DNA of 5,795 nt, from NCBI GenBank assembly GCA_948433815.1, contig CAOJDZ010000053.1, positions 1-5,795 of the forward strand, given 5' to 3'. The notes below the pieces were generated by a model. It was not told the origin of the DNA and did no database searches. It saw nothing but the letters and a program-made list of their open reading frames with translations. This stretch comes from an uncultured Clostridia bacterium (GTDB taxonomy: Bacteria > Bacillota_I > Bacilli_A > RF39 > UBA660). Positions 1 to 5,203 of this stretch are shown piece after piece (the first letter of the stretch is position 1; each line of letters begins with the position of its first letter). The translations under genes were made by a program, and so were the position numbers.

Positions 1-1326
1 GATTATGAAAGAGAGACTACATTTTTTAAAGGTGCGTATGAAATAATAATAGATAAATGTACAAATTATTATAAAGCAGATGGTTCTAGAGGATTTATTG
101 GAGATAAAAATAAGTTAATTGAACTTGGAAATAAATATACAAAAGAAGGATATAGAGTGCTTGCACTTGCTGCTTCTAAAAGTAAAGGACTTACTAATTT
201 GACTTTTATAGGGCTACTTTTAATTAAAGATGAAGTAAGAACTGAAGCTATAGAAGGAATTGAACTTGTTAAAAAAGCTGGTATTCAAACTGTTATGATA
301 ACTGGAGATAATGTTTTAACGGCTAAGTCTATTGCTAAAGAGGTAGGGCTTATTACTTCAAATGAAGACGTTGTTTTAACTAGTGAAGAATTAAAATCTA
401 TGAGCGATGAAGAAGTTAAAAGGATTTTACCAAAATTAAGAGTTGTAGCTAGAAGTCTTCCTGAAGATAAGAAGAGACTCGTTTATTTGAGTCAGGAAAT
501 GGGTTTAGTAGTTGGTATGACAGGGGACGGTGTTAATGATGCACCTGCGTTAAAACGGGCTGATGTAGGTTTTGCGATGGGAAGCGGGACTGAAGTTGCT
601 AAAGAAGTCAGTGATATAATTATTCTTGATGATAATTTTTTAAGTATAGCAAAAACTGTTTTATTTGGTAGAACTATTTTTAAAAGTATAAGAAAATTTA
701 TAATATTTCAGTTAACTGTAAATATAACTGCGGTAAGTCTTTCAGTTATTGGACCTTTCTTTGGAATAATTGCGCCTGTTACTGTTATTCAAATGCTTTG
801 GATTAATATGGTTATGGATACACTAGCGGGAGTTGCTTATGCTTTTGAACCTCCTTTGCTAGAGTATATGGAAGAAAGTCCTAAAAAACGTGATGAAAAA
901 ATAATGAACTCTTATATGTTAAATGAAATATTAGTCACGGGTCTTTATTCAAGTTTTTTATGTATGTTCTTTTTGAAATCTCAGTTTCTTCAAAGTTTCT
1001 TTAGAATAGGTGAAGATGATAAATATGTAATGACTGCTTTTTTTGGACTATTTATTTTTGTAACTATTTTTAATGCTTTTAATGCTAGAACTTATAGGCT
1101 CAATATATTTGCTAATCTTTTTAAGAATAAAGTGTTTTTAGTTATTATTATTTTAGTTTTTATTATTCAAATTTTTCTTATATATCATGGTGGCATTATT
1201 TTTAGAACGACGGGTCTTACATTTTTTGAATTTGATGTAATGTTAATTCTTGCTTTTAGTGTTATTCCTTTTGATTTTATAAGAAAGAAAATATTAAAAA
1301 GATTTAATGTGCCGTTAGGAGTTTAG
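1..1326 (+). CDS. P-type Ca2+-transporting ATPase, PMCA/P2-like (C-terminal part, 5' end outside window)
   Basis: An integral membrane ATP-driven cation pump, most likely exporting Ca2+ from the cytoplasm. The frame is open from base 1, so the gene begins upstream; an ATG at 157 lies inside the nucleotide-binding domain and is not the start. Numbering window residues from 1, I see the N-domain KGA motif (10-12), RVLALA (52-57), TGDN (101-104) and the hinge motif TGDGVNDAP (174-182). M5 carries FQLTVN (236-241). M6 carries WINMVMD (267-273) followed by FEPP (282-285), and M8 ends in FNAFNAR (357-363). Further hydrophobic spans lie at about 306-325, 379-395 and 406-424. The part seen is 441 residues; family members are usually about 850-900, so roughly the N-terminal half is missing, including the A domain and the DKTGT phosphorylation site. 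The M5/M6 pattern resembles plasma-membrane (P2B) pumps more than SERCA. Substrate is inferred from these motifs. No terminator follows the TAG stop. Confidence 0.95.
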   Translation, partial: DYERETTFFKGAYEIIIDKCTNYYKADGSRGFIGDKNKLIELGNKYTKEGYRVLALAASKSKGLTNLTFIGLLLIKDEVRTEAIEGIELVKKAGIQTVMITGDNVLTAKSIAKEVGLITSNEDVVLTSEELKSMSDEEVKRILPKLRVVARSLPEDKKRLVYLSQEMGLVVGMTGDGVNDAPALKRADVGFAMGSGTEVAKEVSDIIILDDNFLSIAKTVLFGRTIFKSIRKFIIFQLTVNITAVSLSVIGPFFGIIAPVTVIQMLWINMVMDTLAGVAYAFEPPLLEYMEESPKKRDEKIMNSYMLNEILVTGLYSSFLCMFFLKSQFLQSFFRIGEDDKYVMTAFFGLFIFVTIFNAFNARTYRLNIFANLFKNKVFLVIIILVFIIQIFLIYHGGIIFRTTGLTFFEFDVMLILAFSVIPFDFIRKKILKRFNVPLGV

Positions 1327-1350
1327 AATTTATAGTATGCATGATATAAT
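1322..1350 (+). promoter_or_regulatory. Extended -10 promoter of the AraC-family gene
   Basis: A perfect TATAAT at 1345-1350 is preceded by TGA, giving an extended -10 element (TGnTATAAT). A -35-like TTTAGA (4 of 6 matches) lies at 1322-1327 with 17-base spacing and overlaps the ATPase stop codon. Transcription would be expected near 1357, only about 12 bases before the ATG, so the SD would sit at the very 5' end of the mRNA. The start site is inferred, not shown. Confidence 0.6.
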
Positions 1351-1371
1351 TTAAAAAAGGTGACATGCATG
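1330..1371 (+). repeat. ATGCATGA direct repeat pair and interrupted dyad around the AraC promoter (possible operator)
   Basis: ATGCATGA occurs at 1337-1344 and again at 1365-1372, 28 bases apart. The first copy touches the extended -10 and the second contains the start codon. The first ATGCAT is also the centre of a dyad spanning 1330-1349 with outer arms TTATA and TATAA and two unpaired bases on each side. Such a layout could be an autoregulatory operator for the adjacent regulator. ATGCATG also occurs at 1648-1654, in coding sequence, and at 5167-5173, in a terminator, which weakens the case. Confidence 0.3.
1358..1363 (+). promoter_or_regulatory. SD that places the AraC-family start at ATG 1369
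   Basis: AGGTGA lies five bases upstream of ATG 1369. The GTG at 1360-1362 that would extend the frame by three residues is inside this SD and has no ribosome site of its own, so it is not the start. Confidence 0.85.
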
Positions 1372-2154
1372 AATATTTCAAATGAGTTAAATAATTGTAT
1401 TTTATATATTGAAGATAATCTAGATAAAGAAATTAATTATGAAAAAATGGCTAAAATGATAGGCTGCAGTGTTTCTACTTTTCAAAGAGTGTTTTCAATA
1501 TTAACTGGTATGACTGTAACTGAATATATTAGGAGAAGAAGATTAACAGTAGCGATAACCGATATTAATAAGGGTGAAAAAATTATTGATATTGCTTTAA
1601 AATATGGTTATACTTCTCCTAGTAGTTTTTCAAGAAGTTTTAATAAAATGCATGGAATATTACCGAGTAAGATAAAAAATGGTAATGTTAAATTAGGTAT
1701 GCAGCCAGTATTAAAGTTTAATAATAATTCAAGAAATAATAATATATCTTTTAAAATAGAAACTAAAGAAGCGTTTATTTTATATGGTATAAAAAAAGAA
1801 GTTGATTTTTCAAATATACCGCCTGTTGCTAGAGAGTTATGGAAATATGCTAAAGAAAAGTATCCGGATTTTAGAGAAAGTTTGATTAAGTATGGCTTGT
1901 CTTATAAAGAAGATGGGAAATGCTATTATATGTGTGCTTTAGATAAACATTCTTCTCTTTTGGAAGAGAAAAAGATACATAAGTCAAAATGGATAATTTT
2001 TAAATGTAAGAGTAATAATGGAGAAGATATAAAAAGATTATTTAATAAAGCATATGATGATTATATTCCTAATATAGGTTTTAATTATAATACTGATATT
2101 GAAATTGAGATATATTATAAAGATTATGTAGAACTTTTAATAAACATAAACTGA
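1369..2154 (+). CDS. AraC-family transcriptional regulator with GyrI-like C-terminal domain
   Basis: A cytoplasmic DNA-binding regulator of 261 residues, near the usual 270-290 for this architecture. The N-terminal AraC domain holds two helix-turn-helix units, at roughly residues 24-45 (NYEKMAKMIGCS) and 72-95. The second carries the family signature IALKYGYTSPSSFSRSF followed by GILPSKIK. Residues from about 110 to the end match the style of a GyrI-like/effector-binding domain (SoxS/Rob and PF14526-like), with the closing IEIYYKDYVELLI strand typical of that fold, so it may sense a small amphipathic or drug-like ligand; the ligand is unknown. It has its own promoter and terminator and so is probably monocistronic, although readthrough from the ATPase is possible. 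It ends at TGA, which sits inside the terminator hairpin. Target genes cannot be told from the window; self-regulation is plausible from the promoter repeats. Confidence 0.93.
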   Translation: MNISNELNNCILYIEDNLDKEINYEKMAKMIGCSVSTFQRVFSILTGMTVTEYIRRRRLTVAITDINKGEKIIDIALKYGYTSPSSFSRSFNKMHGILPSKIKNGNVKLGMQPVLKFNNNSRNNNISFKIETKEAFILYGIKKEVDFSNIPPVARELWKYAKEKYPDFRESLIKYGLSYKEDGKCYYMCALDKHSSLLEEKKIHKSKWIIFKCKSNNGEDIKRLFNKAYDDYIPNIGFNYNTDIEIEIYYKDYVELLININ

Positions 2155-2192
2155 CTTTTTTGGTTTTTAAATAGTCAGTTTTTTGCTTTTTT
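2148..2192 (+). terminator. Intrinsic terminator of the AraC-family gene, overlapping its stop codon
   Basis: AAACTGACT (2148-2156) pairs perfectly with AGTCAGTTT (2173-2181), a 9-bp stem with a 16-base T-rich loop. It is followed by TTT, then GC and a second T run. The 5' arm contains the last codon and the TGA stop, so a ribosome finishing translation would cover it. The long loop makes it weaker than a compact hairpin. Confidence 0.75.
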
Positions 2193-2211
2193 AATGTTGT
2201 AGTATTAGAAT

Positions 2212-2217
2212 AGGTGG
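2212..2217 (+). promoter_or_regulatory. SD that selects a TTG start for the transglutaminase-like gene
   Basis: AGGTGG sits five bases before TTG 2223, the same SD type and spacing as the AraC-family gene. The GTG at 2214 is within the SD, and the next in-frame ATG lies more than 50 codons downstream, so TTG is the best-supported start. Confidence 0.75.
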
Positions 2218-2222
2218 TAAAG

Positions 2223-3131
2223 TTGAAAGAAAGAGTATTAGAATTTTATAAGAATGTGAGTATTTATACTAATTATGGATTATATAAAGATTATTTTAAG
2301 AGTTTACCCGATGATTTAAAAGAACTTACTTTGTTAATAAATGATCAGTACATACATAGAGTAGTTCTTTTTAAAAGTTATTTAATGGATGAAAAAATAA
2401 AGTATGAGTATCCATGGTATGATTATAGGCTTCATGATGATATTTTAGTAACAGTACCTGCTATTACAGCTGAACTTTTTAGAAGAGATTCTAGAGGCTT
2501 TGTAAAATCTAGAGAAACAAAAGATAAAGTTATTATTACTTGTAGATATGCTTCTATTTTACTTGCTTCTATATTAAAATCAAAGGGATATAGCGCCAGA
2601 GTTAGAAGTGGTTTTGCTAAATATATAAATAAGGAAATATATGTAGACCACTGGGTTGTTGAATGTTATAACGGGGAACTTAAAAAATGGATTATGGTTG
2701 ATGCTGATGAGATAGAGTGTGAATTTTTAAAAAATTATGATAATACAAATGTAAATCGTTCTTACTTTTTTACTGCGGCTCAAGCATGGTTAAATGTTAG
2801 AAGTGGGAAAGAAGATGTTAGTAAGTTTCTTCATGGCAATTTTATGAAGGGATTGGATATGCTTGGTAGAAGTCTATTCTTTGATTTTCACGCGCTTATG
2901 AATGATGAGATATCGTATATGTTTTCGCCTGTATATATTGATGAAAAGAGTGAGTTTTTTAAATTTAGTGTAGAAGATTTAAAAGAACTTGATGATTTGG
3001 CTACTTTAATGTTGAATCCTGAAGAAAATTTTGATGAACTTAGTTACTTATTTAAAAATGATAAAAGATTTAGAACACTTAATACACCATTATTATCTGA
3101 TAGAGATCACTTAGAATTAGAGAACAATTAA
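2223..3131 (+). CDS. Transglutaminase-like superfamily protein (cysteine hydrolase fold)
   Basis: A 302-residue protein with no signal peptide or membrane span, so probably cytoplasmic. Its middle has the transglutaminase-like triad in the usual order and spacing. Cys107 is in TCRYASILLASILKSKGY, which matches the Cys-Arg-helix pattern; His143 is in YVDHWVVECY; Asp160 is in WIMVDAD. In bacteria this fold is more often a cysteine protease or amidase than a cross-linking enzyme, so the reaction is unknown. The N-terminal 90 residues (aromatic-rich, with LPDD and HRVVLF) and the C-terminal part from about 190 (LFFDFHALMNDE, then acidic helices) are outside the core domain, and I cannot name them. 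The start is TTG, chosen by SD position. The gene follows the AraC-family terminator by only about 30 bases and I see no good promoter in between. It converges on a minus-strand gene 22 bases away. Confidence 0.87.
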   Translation: MKERVLEFYKNVSIYTNYGLYKDYFKSLPDDLKELTLLINDQYIHRVVLFKSYLMDEKIKYEYPWYDYRLHDDILVTVPAITAELFRRDSRGFVKSRETKDKVIITCRYASILLASILKSKGYSARVRSGFAKYINKEIYVDHWVVECYNGELKKWIMVDADEIECEFLKNYDNTNVNRSYFFTAAQAWLNVRSGKEDVSKFLHGNFMKGLDMLGRSLFFDFHALMNDEISYMFSPVYIDEKSEFFKFSVEDLKELDDLATLMLNPEENFDELSYLFKNDKRFRTLNTPLLSDRDHLELENN

Positions 3132-3155
3132 AAAAGACAAAATTAATTTGCCTTT
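3130..3155 (-). terminator. Intrinsic terminator for the minus-strand helical-protein gene
   Basis: Read on the minus strand, arms 3155-3147 and 3141-3133 form a 9-bp stem around a 5-base loop. One pair is G-U, and the stem runs into a T tract (TTTTTT across 3135-3130). It overlaps the TAA stop at 3154-3156. On the plus strand the same position is an A-C mismatch and no T tract follows, so it should act mainly leftward. Confidence 0.65.
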
Positions 3156-3591
3156 AAATATATTCTTCTAAAAGTTCTATTTGTTTTTTACCGAAATCGA
3201 GTAGTTCTTGGGCAAGGTTAACAGTTTCTTTGTTAGCCTCTTTTTTATAGTCTTTTATTTTTGTTTCTATATCAATATTACCCATATTAAATCCTTTTAT
3301 TAAAATACTTGCTACTTTAGAGTCACTATTATCCTTTTTAATTTCCATTTTCATAGCGGTATTAGCAGTTAATTTTTTTAAAAAACTGCTATGTTCAATT
3401 TGTATTTTTTCTTTTTTAATATATTTTTTACATTTTTTATAAAATTCTTCATATCTCTGAAGTTCTTCTTCTAATAAAAATTTAATTTTGTTATTTTTTT
3501 CTTTTATTAAATCTATTAATTTTTTGGTACTAGATAGACCCATTTTAATATTATCATGTAGTAATATTAATAATTCATTGTTTTCATTCAT
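3154..3591 (-). CDS. Small helical-bundle protein of unknown function
   Basis: A 145-residue, Lys/Glu-rich protein with no signal peptide or membrane helix. It is almost entirely predicted helix by inspection: helices at about 3-30, 32-61, 67-84, 90-104 and 118-143. The layout resembles ferritin-like or DUF2383-type four-helix bundles, and the segment IASILIKGFNMGNIDI-like around 95-108 (Gly100, Met103, Gly104, Asp107) recalls uncharacterised clostridial proteins with a conserved GxxMG motif. That resemblance is from memory and not tested, and no ferritin-type metal-binding EXXH set is apparent. The start is ATG 3591, because AGGTGA lies five bases upstream; a GTG at 3600 falls in that SD. 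It is flanked by a convergent transglutaminase-like gene and a divergent membrane-protein gene, so it is probably transcribed alone. I could not identify its promoter. Confidence 0.75.
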   Translation of the reverse strand: MNENNELLILLHDNIKMGLSSTKKLIDLIKEKNNKIKFLLEEELQRYEEFYKKCKKYIKKEKIQIEHSSFLKKLTANTAMKMEIKKDNSDSKVASILIKGFNMGNIDIETKIKDYKKEANKETVNLAQELLDFGKKQIELLEEYI

Positions 3592-3596
3592 TTTAA

Positions 3597-3602
3597 TCAC
3601 CT
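3597..3602 (-). promoter_or_regulatory. SD that places the helical-protein start at ATG 3591
   Basis: On the minus strand AGGTGA is followed by five bases and then ATG. The upstream GTG at 3600-3598 overlaps this SD and is rejected as a start. Confidence 0.8.
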
Positions 3603-3671
3603 ATTTATATTATTAACTAATATTTTATAGTTATTCATATTGTGTCTTATTTGAAGTATTTAAATAAAACT

Positions 3672-3700
3672 TTTACTTTTTAGTATAAAAGAGGTATAAT
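3672..3700 (+). promoter_or_regulatory. Sigma-A-type promoter of the four-helix membrane protein gene
   Basis: TTTACT (4 of 6 matches to TTGACA) at 3672-3677 and a perfect TATAAT at 3695-3700 are separated by 17 bases. The expected start near 3707 leaves a leader of about 15 bases containing GGGAGG (3710-3715), six bases before ATG 3722. This is the cleanest promoter in the window. Confidence 0.68.
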
Positions 3701-3721
3701 TATTTTAATGGGAGGTTTTTT

Positions 3722-4117
3722 ATGAATAGGATTATTAAGTACTTCTATGTATTTATTACCGCGTTGTTTGCATTATTTACAGCATATGAAATATATATGT
3801 ATATGAAAGTTGATTCTAACTATTTTGGGATTTTTTATTTATTTTTAAATTTCTTTGTTATGTTTTTACTCTTCACAATTACTTATAATTATGAGTCTGC
3901 TAATAGAAATATTAGAATAAGTAAAAATATAGTTTCAATAATAGTTGGGGTTTTATCGAGTTTTGTTTTAGCATATTTACTACCATATATTTTTCATTAT
4001 GTAGATGATTCGTTTTTATTTAATGACTCTATTTATGTAATTAGTAAAATAATAAAACCTATAATGTATCTTTCTCTAGGTGTAGTTAGTTATCTAGAGA
4101 TTAAACAAACTAAATAA
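3722..4117 (+). CDS. Small four-helix integral membrane protein, unknown function
   Basis: A 131-residue protein I do not recognise. It has four hydrophobic spans at about 7-28, 36-54, 69-93 and 104-126. Short basic or polar segments separate the second and third spans (NYESANRNIRISK) and close the C-terminus (EIKQTK), which by the positive-inside rule puts both termini and that loop in the cytoplasm. An acidic YVDDSFLFNDS stretch between the third and fourth spans would then be outside. There are no cysteines, histidine clusters or transport motifs to suggest a substrate. It has its own strong-looking promoter and SD. Its 3' end overlaps the convergent CmpB-like gene by eight bases, and I see no G+C-containing terminator stem for it. 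It could be a regulator or stabiliser of a membrane complex, but nothing in the sequence says so. Confidence 0.78.
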   Translation: MNRIIKYFYVFITALFALFTAYEIYMYMKVDSNYFGIFYLFLNFFVMFLLFTITYNYESANRNIRISKNIVSIIVGVLSSFVLAYLLPYIFHYVDDSFLFNDSIYVISKIIKPIMYLSLGVVSYLEIKQTK

Positions 4118-4607
4118 GTGTTTTTATTGTGGTTATTATAAAATCAAGTAGAATGATTAGAAAGATGCCTACTGCTAAAAAGTTAGGTATTTTTTTTATT
4201 ATTTTATCAGTTATTGGTTTTATATAATAATATATTAATATTGATCCGATAGTCCATATAGTAGTTACTTCTATACTTATATATTTTCCTATGTTAAGTG
4301 GTAATTTGTTATAATTCCACATAGTAACATCATATATGTTTTTTAATAGTAATCCACCTATTAGTTCTATTATCATGAGTGTTAGAAATCCTGATATGAA
4401 CATATATAATATTTTTTTAGGTTCAGGTTTTACTTTTCTAAACTTTTTGTAAAGTAAGTACATTAGGACTATTCCTATACCATATACAATAGTGTAAGGT
4501 CCATACATAAATCCACTTTCAGAATTAATATTAAATATAATCGCAGTAAGAGTTTCAAATATATAACCTAAGATAGAAAACAATATAAAATTTTTAATAT
4601 AGTACAT
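4110..4607 (-). CDS. CmpB-like integral membrane protein (putative ABC-transporter type IV family, PF06541-like)
   Basis: A 165-residue polytopic membrane protein matching, from memory, the Firmicutes family annotated as putative ABC-transporter type IV or CmpB. The biochemical role of that family is not established and no ATPase partner is encoded nearby. Visible hallmarks are GYIFE in the first helix (14-18), SGFMYGPYTIVYG (31-43) opening the second, ELIGG (81-85) in the third, and the re-entrant-looking WNYNKLPLNIGKYISI (97-112) before the fourth (about 113-128). A fifth hydrophobic span, 141-161, ends the protein. A basic loop (KKFRKVKPEPKK, 54-65) is likely cytoplasmic. The length is at the short end for the family. 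ATG 4607 is preceded by GGTGA at 4618-4614 with six-base spacing. The gene is divergent from the thioredoxin-like gene and convergent, with an 8-base overlap, to the small membrane protein. I could not resolve its promoter. Confidence 0.85.
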   Translation of the reverse strand: MYYIKNFILFSILGYIFETLTAIIFNINSESGFMYGPYTIVYGIGIVLMYLLYKKFRKVKPEPKKILYMFISGFLTLMIIELIGGLLLKNIYDVTMWNYNKLPLNIGKYISIEVTTIWTIGSILIYYYIKPITDKIIKKIPNFLAVGIFLIILLDFIITTIKTLI

Positions 4608-4664
4608 TTTTATTCACCATTATTATTTTTCACAAATTCCTCACATTTTATTCAATAAAACTGC

Positions 4665-4693
4665 TTGTATTTTAAGAGTATTTATTATAAAAT
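4665..4693 (+). promoter_or_regulatory. Possible promoter of the thioredoxin-like gene
   Basis: TAAAAT (5 of 6) at 4688-4693, overlapping TATAAA at 4686-4691, has a weak -35 (TTGTAT, 4665-4670) 17 bases upstream. This is the only reasonable plus-strand candidate in the 107-base divergent gap. The expected start would be just before AGGAG at 4701-4705, again giving a very short leader. Confidence 0.35.
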
Positions 4694-4714
4694 TGTTTGT
4701 AGGAGTGTGTAAGA

Positions 4715-5161
4715 ATGAAAAATTTATTTTTAAAGTATAAAGTGGCAATTATAGTTGTTGTATTAATAGTACTATTTGTATTACTGTCTTTACTTATTGA
4801 AGATAATTCTAAAAATATAGAAATGAAATCTAATCTTCAAGAGTGGTTAGTTGATACTAAAAAAGATGAATATGTAGTTACAGTACTTGCACAAACTACT
4901 TGTTCTCATTGTATAGCTTTTAAACCAGTTATGCAAAAAGTTTTAAATGAAAATGATTTTAATGTTTATTGGTTTGAAGTTAATAATTTTCAACAACAAG
5001 ATTATCAAACTTTAATTGGTACTTATGATTTAACTGAGTATGAAGGAACACCATATACTTTTATTACTAAGAATGGTGAACTAGTTGCTTATTATTCTCG
5101 TGGAGCTATGCAGGAGGATACACTAATTGAATTTTTAAGAGAAAATAAAGTTATTGAATAA
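4715..5161 (+). CDS. Membrane-anchored thioredoxin-fold protein (CSHC active site)
   Basis: A 148-residue thiol-disulfide protein. A basic N-terminus (MKNLFLKYK) and one hydrophobic helix at about 10-28 anchor it with the C-terminal domain outside the cytoplasm by the positive-inside rule. The thioredoxin domain covers about 50-146: a beta strand (YVVTVLAQ), the redox motif Cys63-Ser-His-Cys66 at the head of a long helix, the expected cis-proline at Pro113 in EGTPYTF, and a final strand and helix (ELVAYYSRG onward). It should oxidise, reduce or isomerise disulfides of exported proteins, or handle electrons for another thiol enzyme; direction cannot be read from the motif. Similar anchored proteins are sometimes annotated as bacteriocin-transport accessory proteins, but no bacteriocin gene is visible here. 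AGGAG at 4701-4705 lies nine bases before ATG. It is probably linked to the exported protein that follows after 42 bases. Confidence 0.9.
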   Translation: MKNLFLKYKVAIIVVVLIVLFVLLSLLIEDNSKNIEMKSNLQEWLVDTKKDEYVVTVLAQTTCSHCIAFKPVMQKVLNENDFNVYWFEVNNFQQQDYQTLIGTYDLTEYEGTPYTFITKNGELVAYYSRGAMQEDTLIEFLRENKVIE

Positions 5162-5192
5162 AGTTAATGCATGCTCATTAACTTTTTCTTTT
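5160..5192 (+). terminator. Intrinsic terminator (or attenuator) after the thioredoxin-like gene
   Basis: AAAGTTAATG (5160-5169) pairs perfectly with CATTAACTTT (5176-5185), a 10-bp stem with a 6-base loop. It is followed by a T-rich tail to 5192. The 5' arm begins inside the TAA stop. The next gene's SD starts one base after the T tract, so partial readthrough is likely needed to express it unless a promoter lies inside the upstream gene. Confidence 0.8.
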
Positions 5193-5203
5193 AGGAGTAT
5201 GTT

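Noticed and set aside
157..1326. Treating the ATPase as a complete gene starting at ATG 157-like position
   Set aside because: The frame is open to base 1 and encodes the KGA-containing nucleotide-binding domain upstream; the pump's phosphorylation domain is simply outside the window.
2183..2211. Promoter TTGCTT / TAGAAT upstream of the transglutaminase-like gene
   Set aside because: Only half of the -35 matches, and the predicted start lies after the SD, so it could not give a translatable standard leader.
3603..3671. Promoter for the minus-strand helical-protein gene
   Set aside because: Several TATAAA and TAAAAT strings exist, but none has an acceptable -35 at 16-18 bases, and such strings are expected by chance in this composition.
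4086..4125. Possible terminator formed by TTAGTT (4086-4091) and AACTAA (4108-4113)
   Set aside because: The stem is six base pairs with one G-C pair and a long loop, and the T run does not follow directly.
5167..5173. ATGCATG copy as a third regulator-binding site
   Set aside because: It is explained by the terminator stem end and loop and has no promoter nearby.
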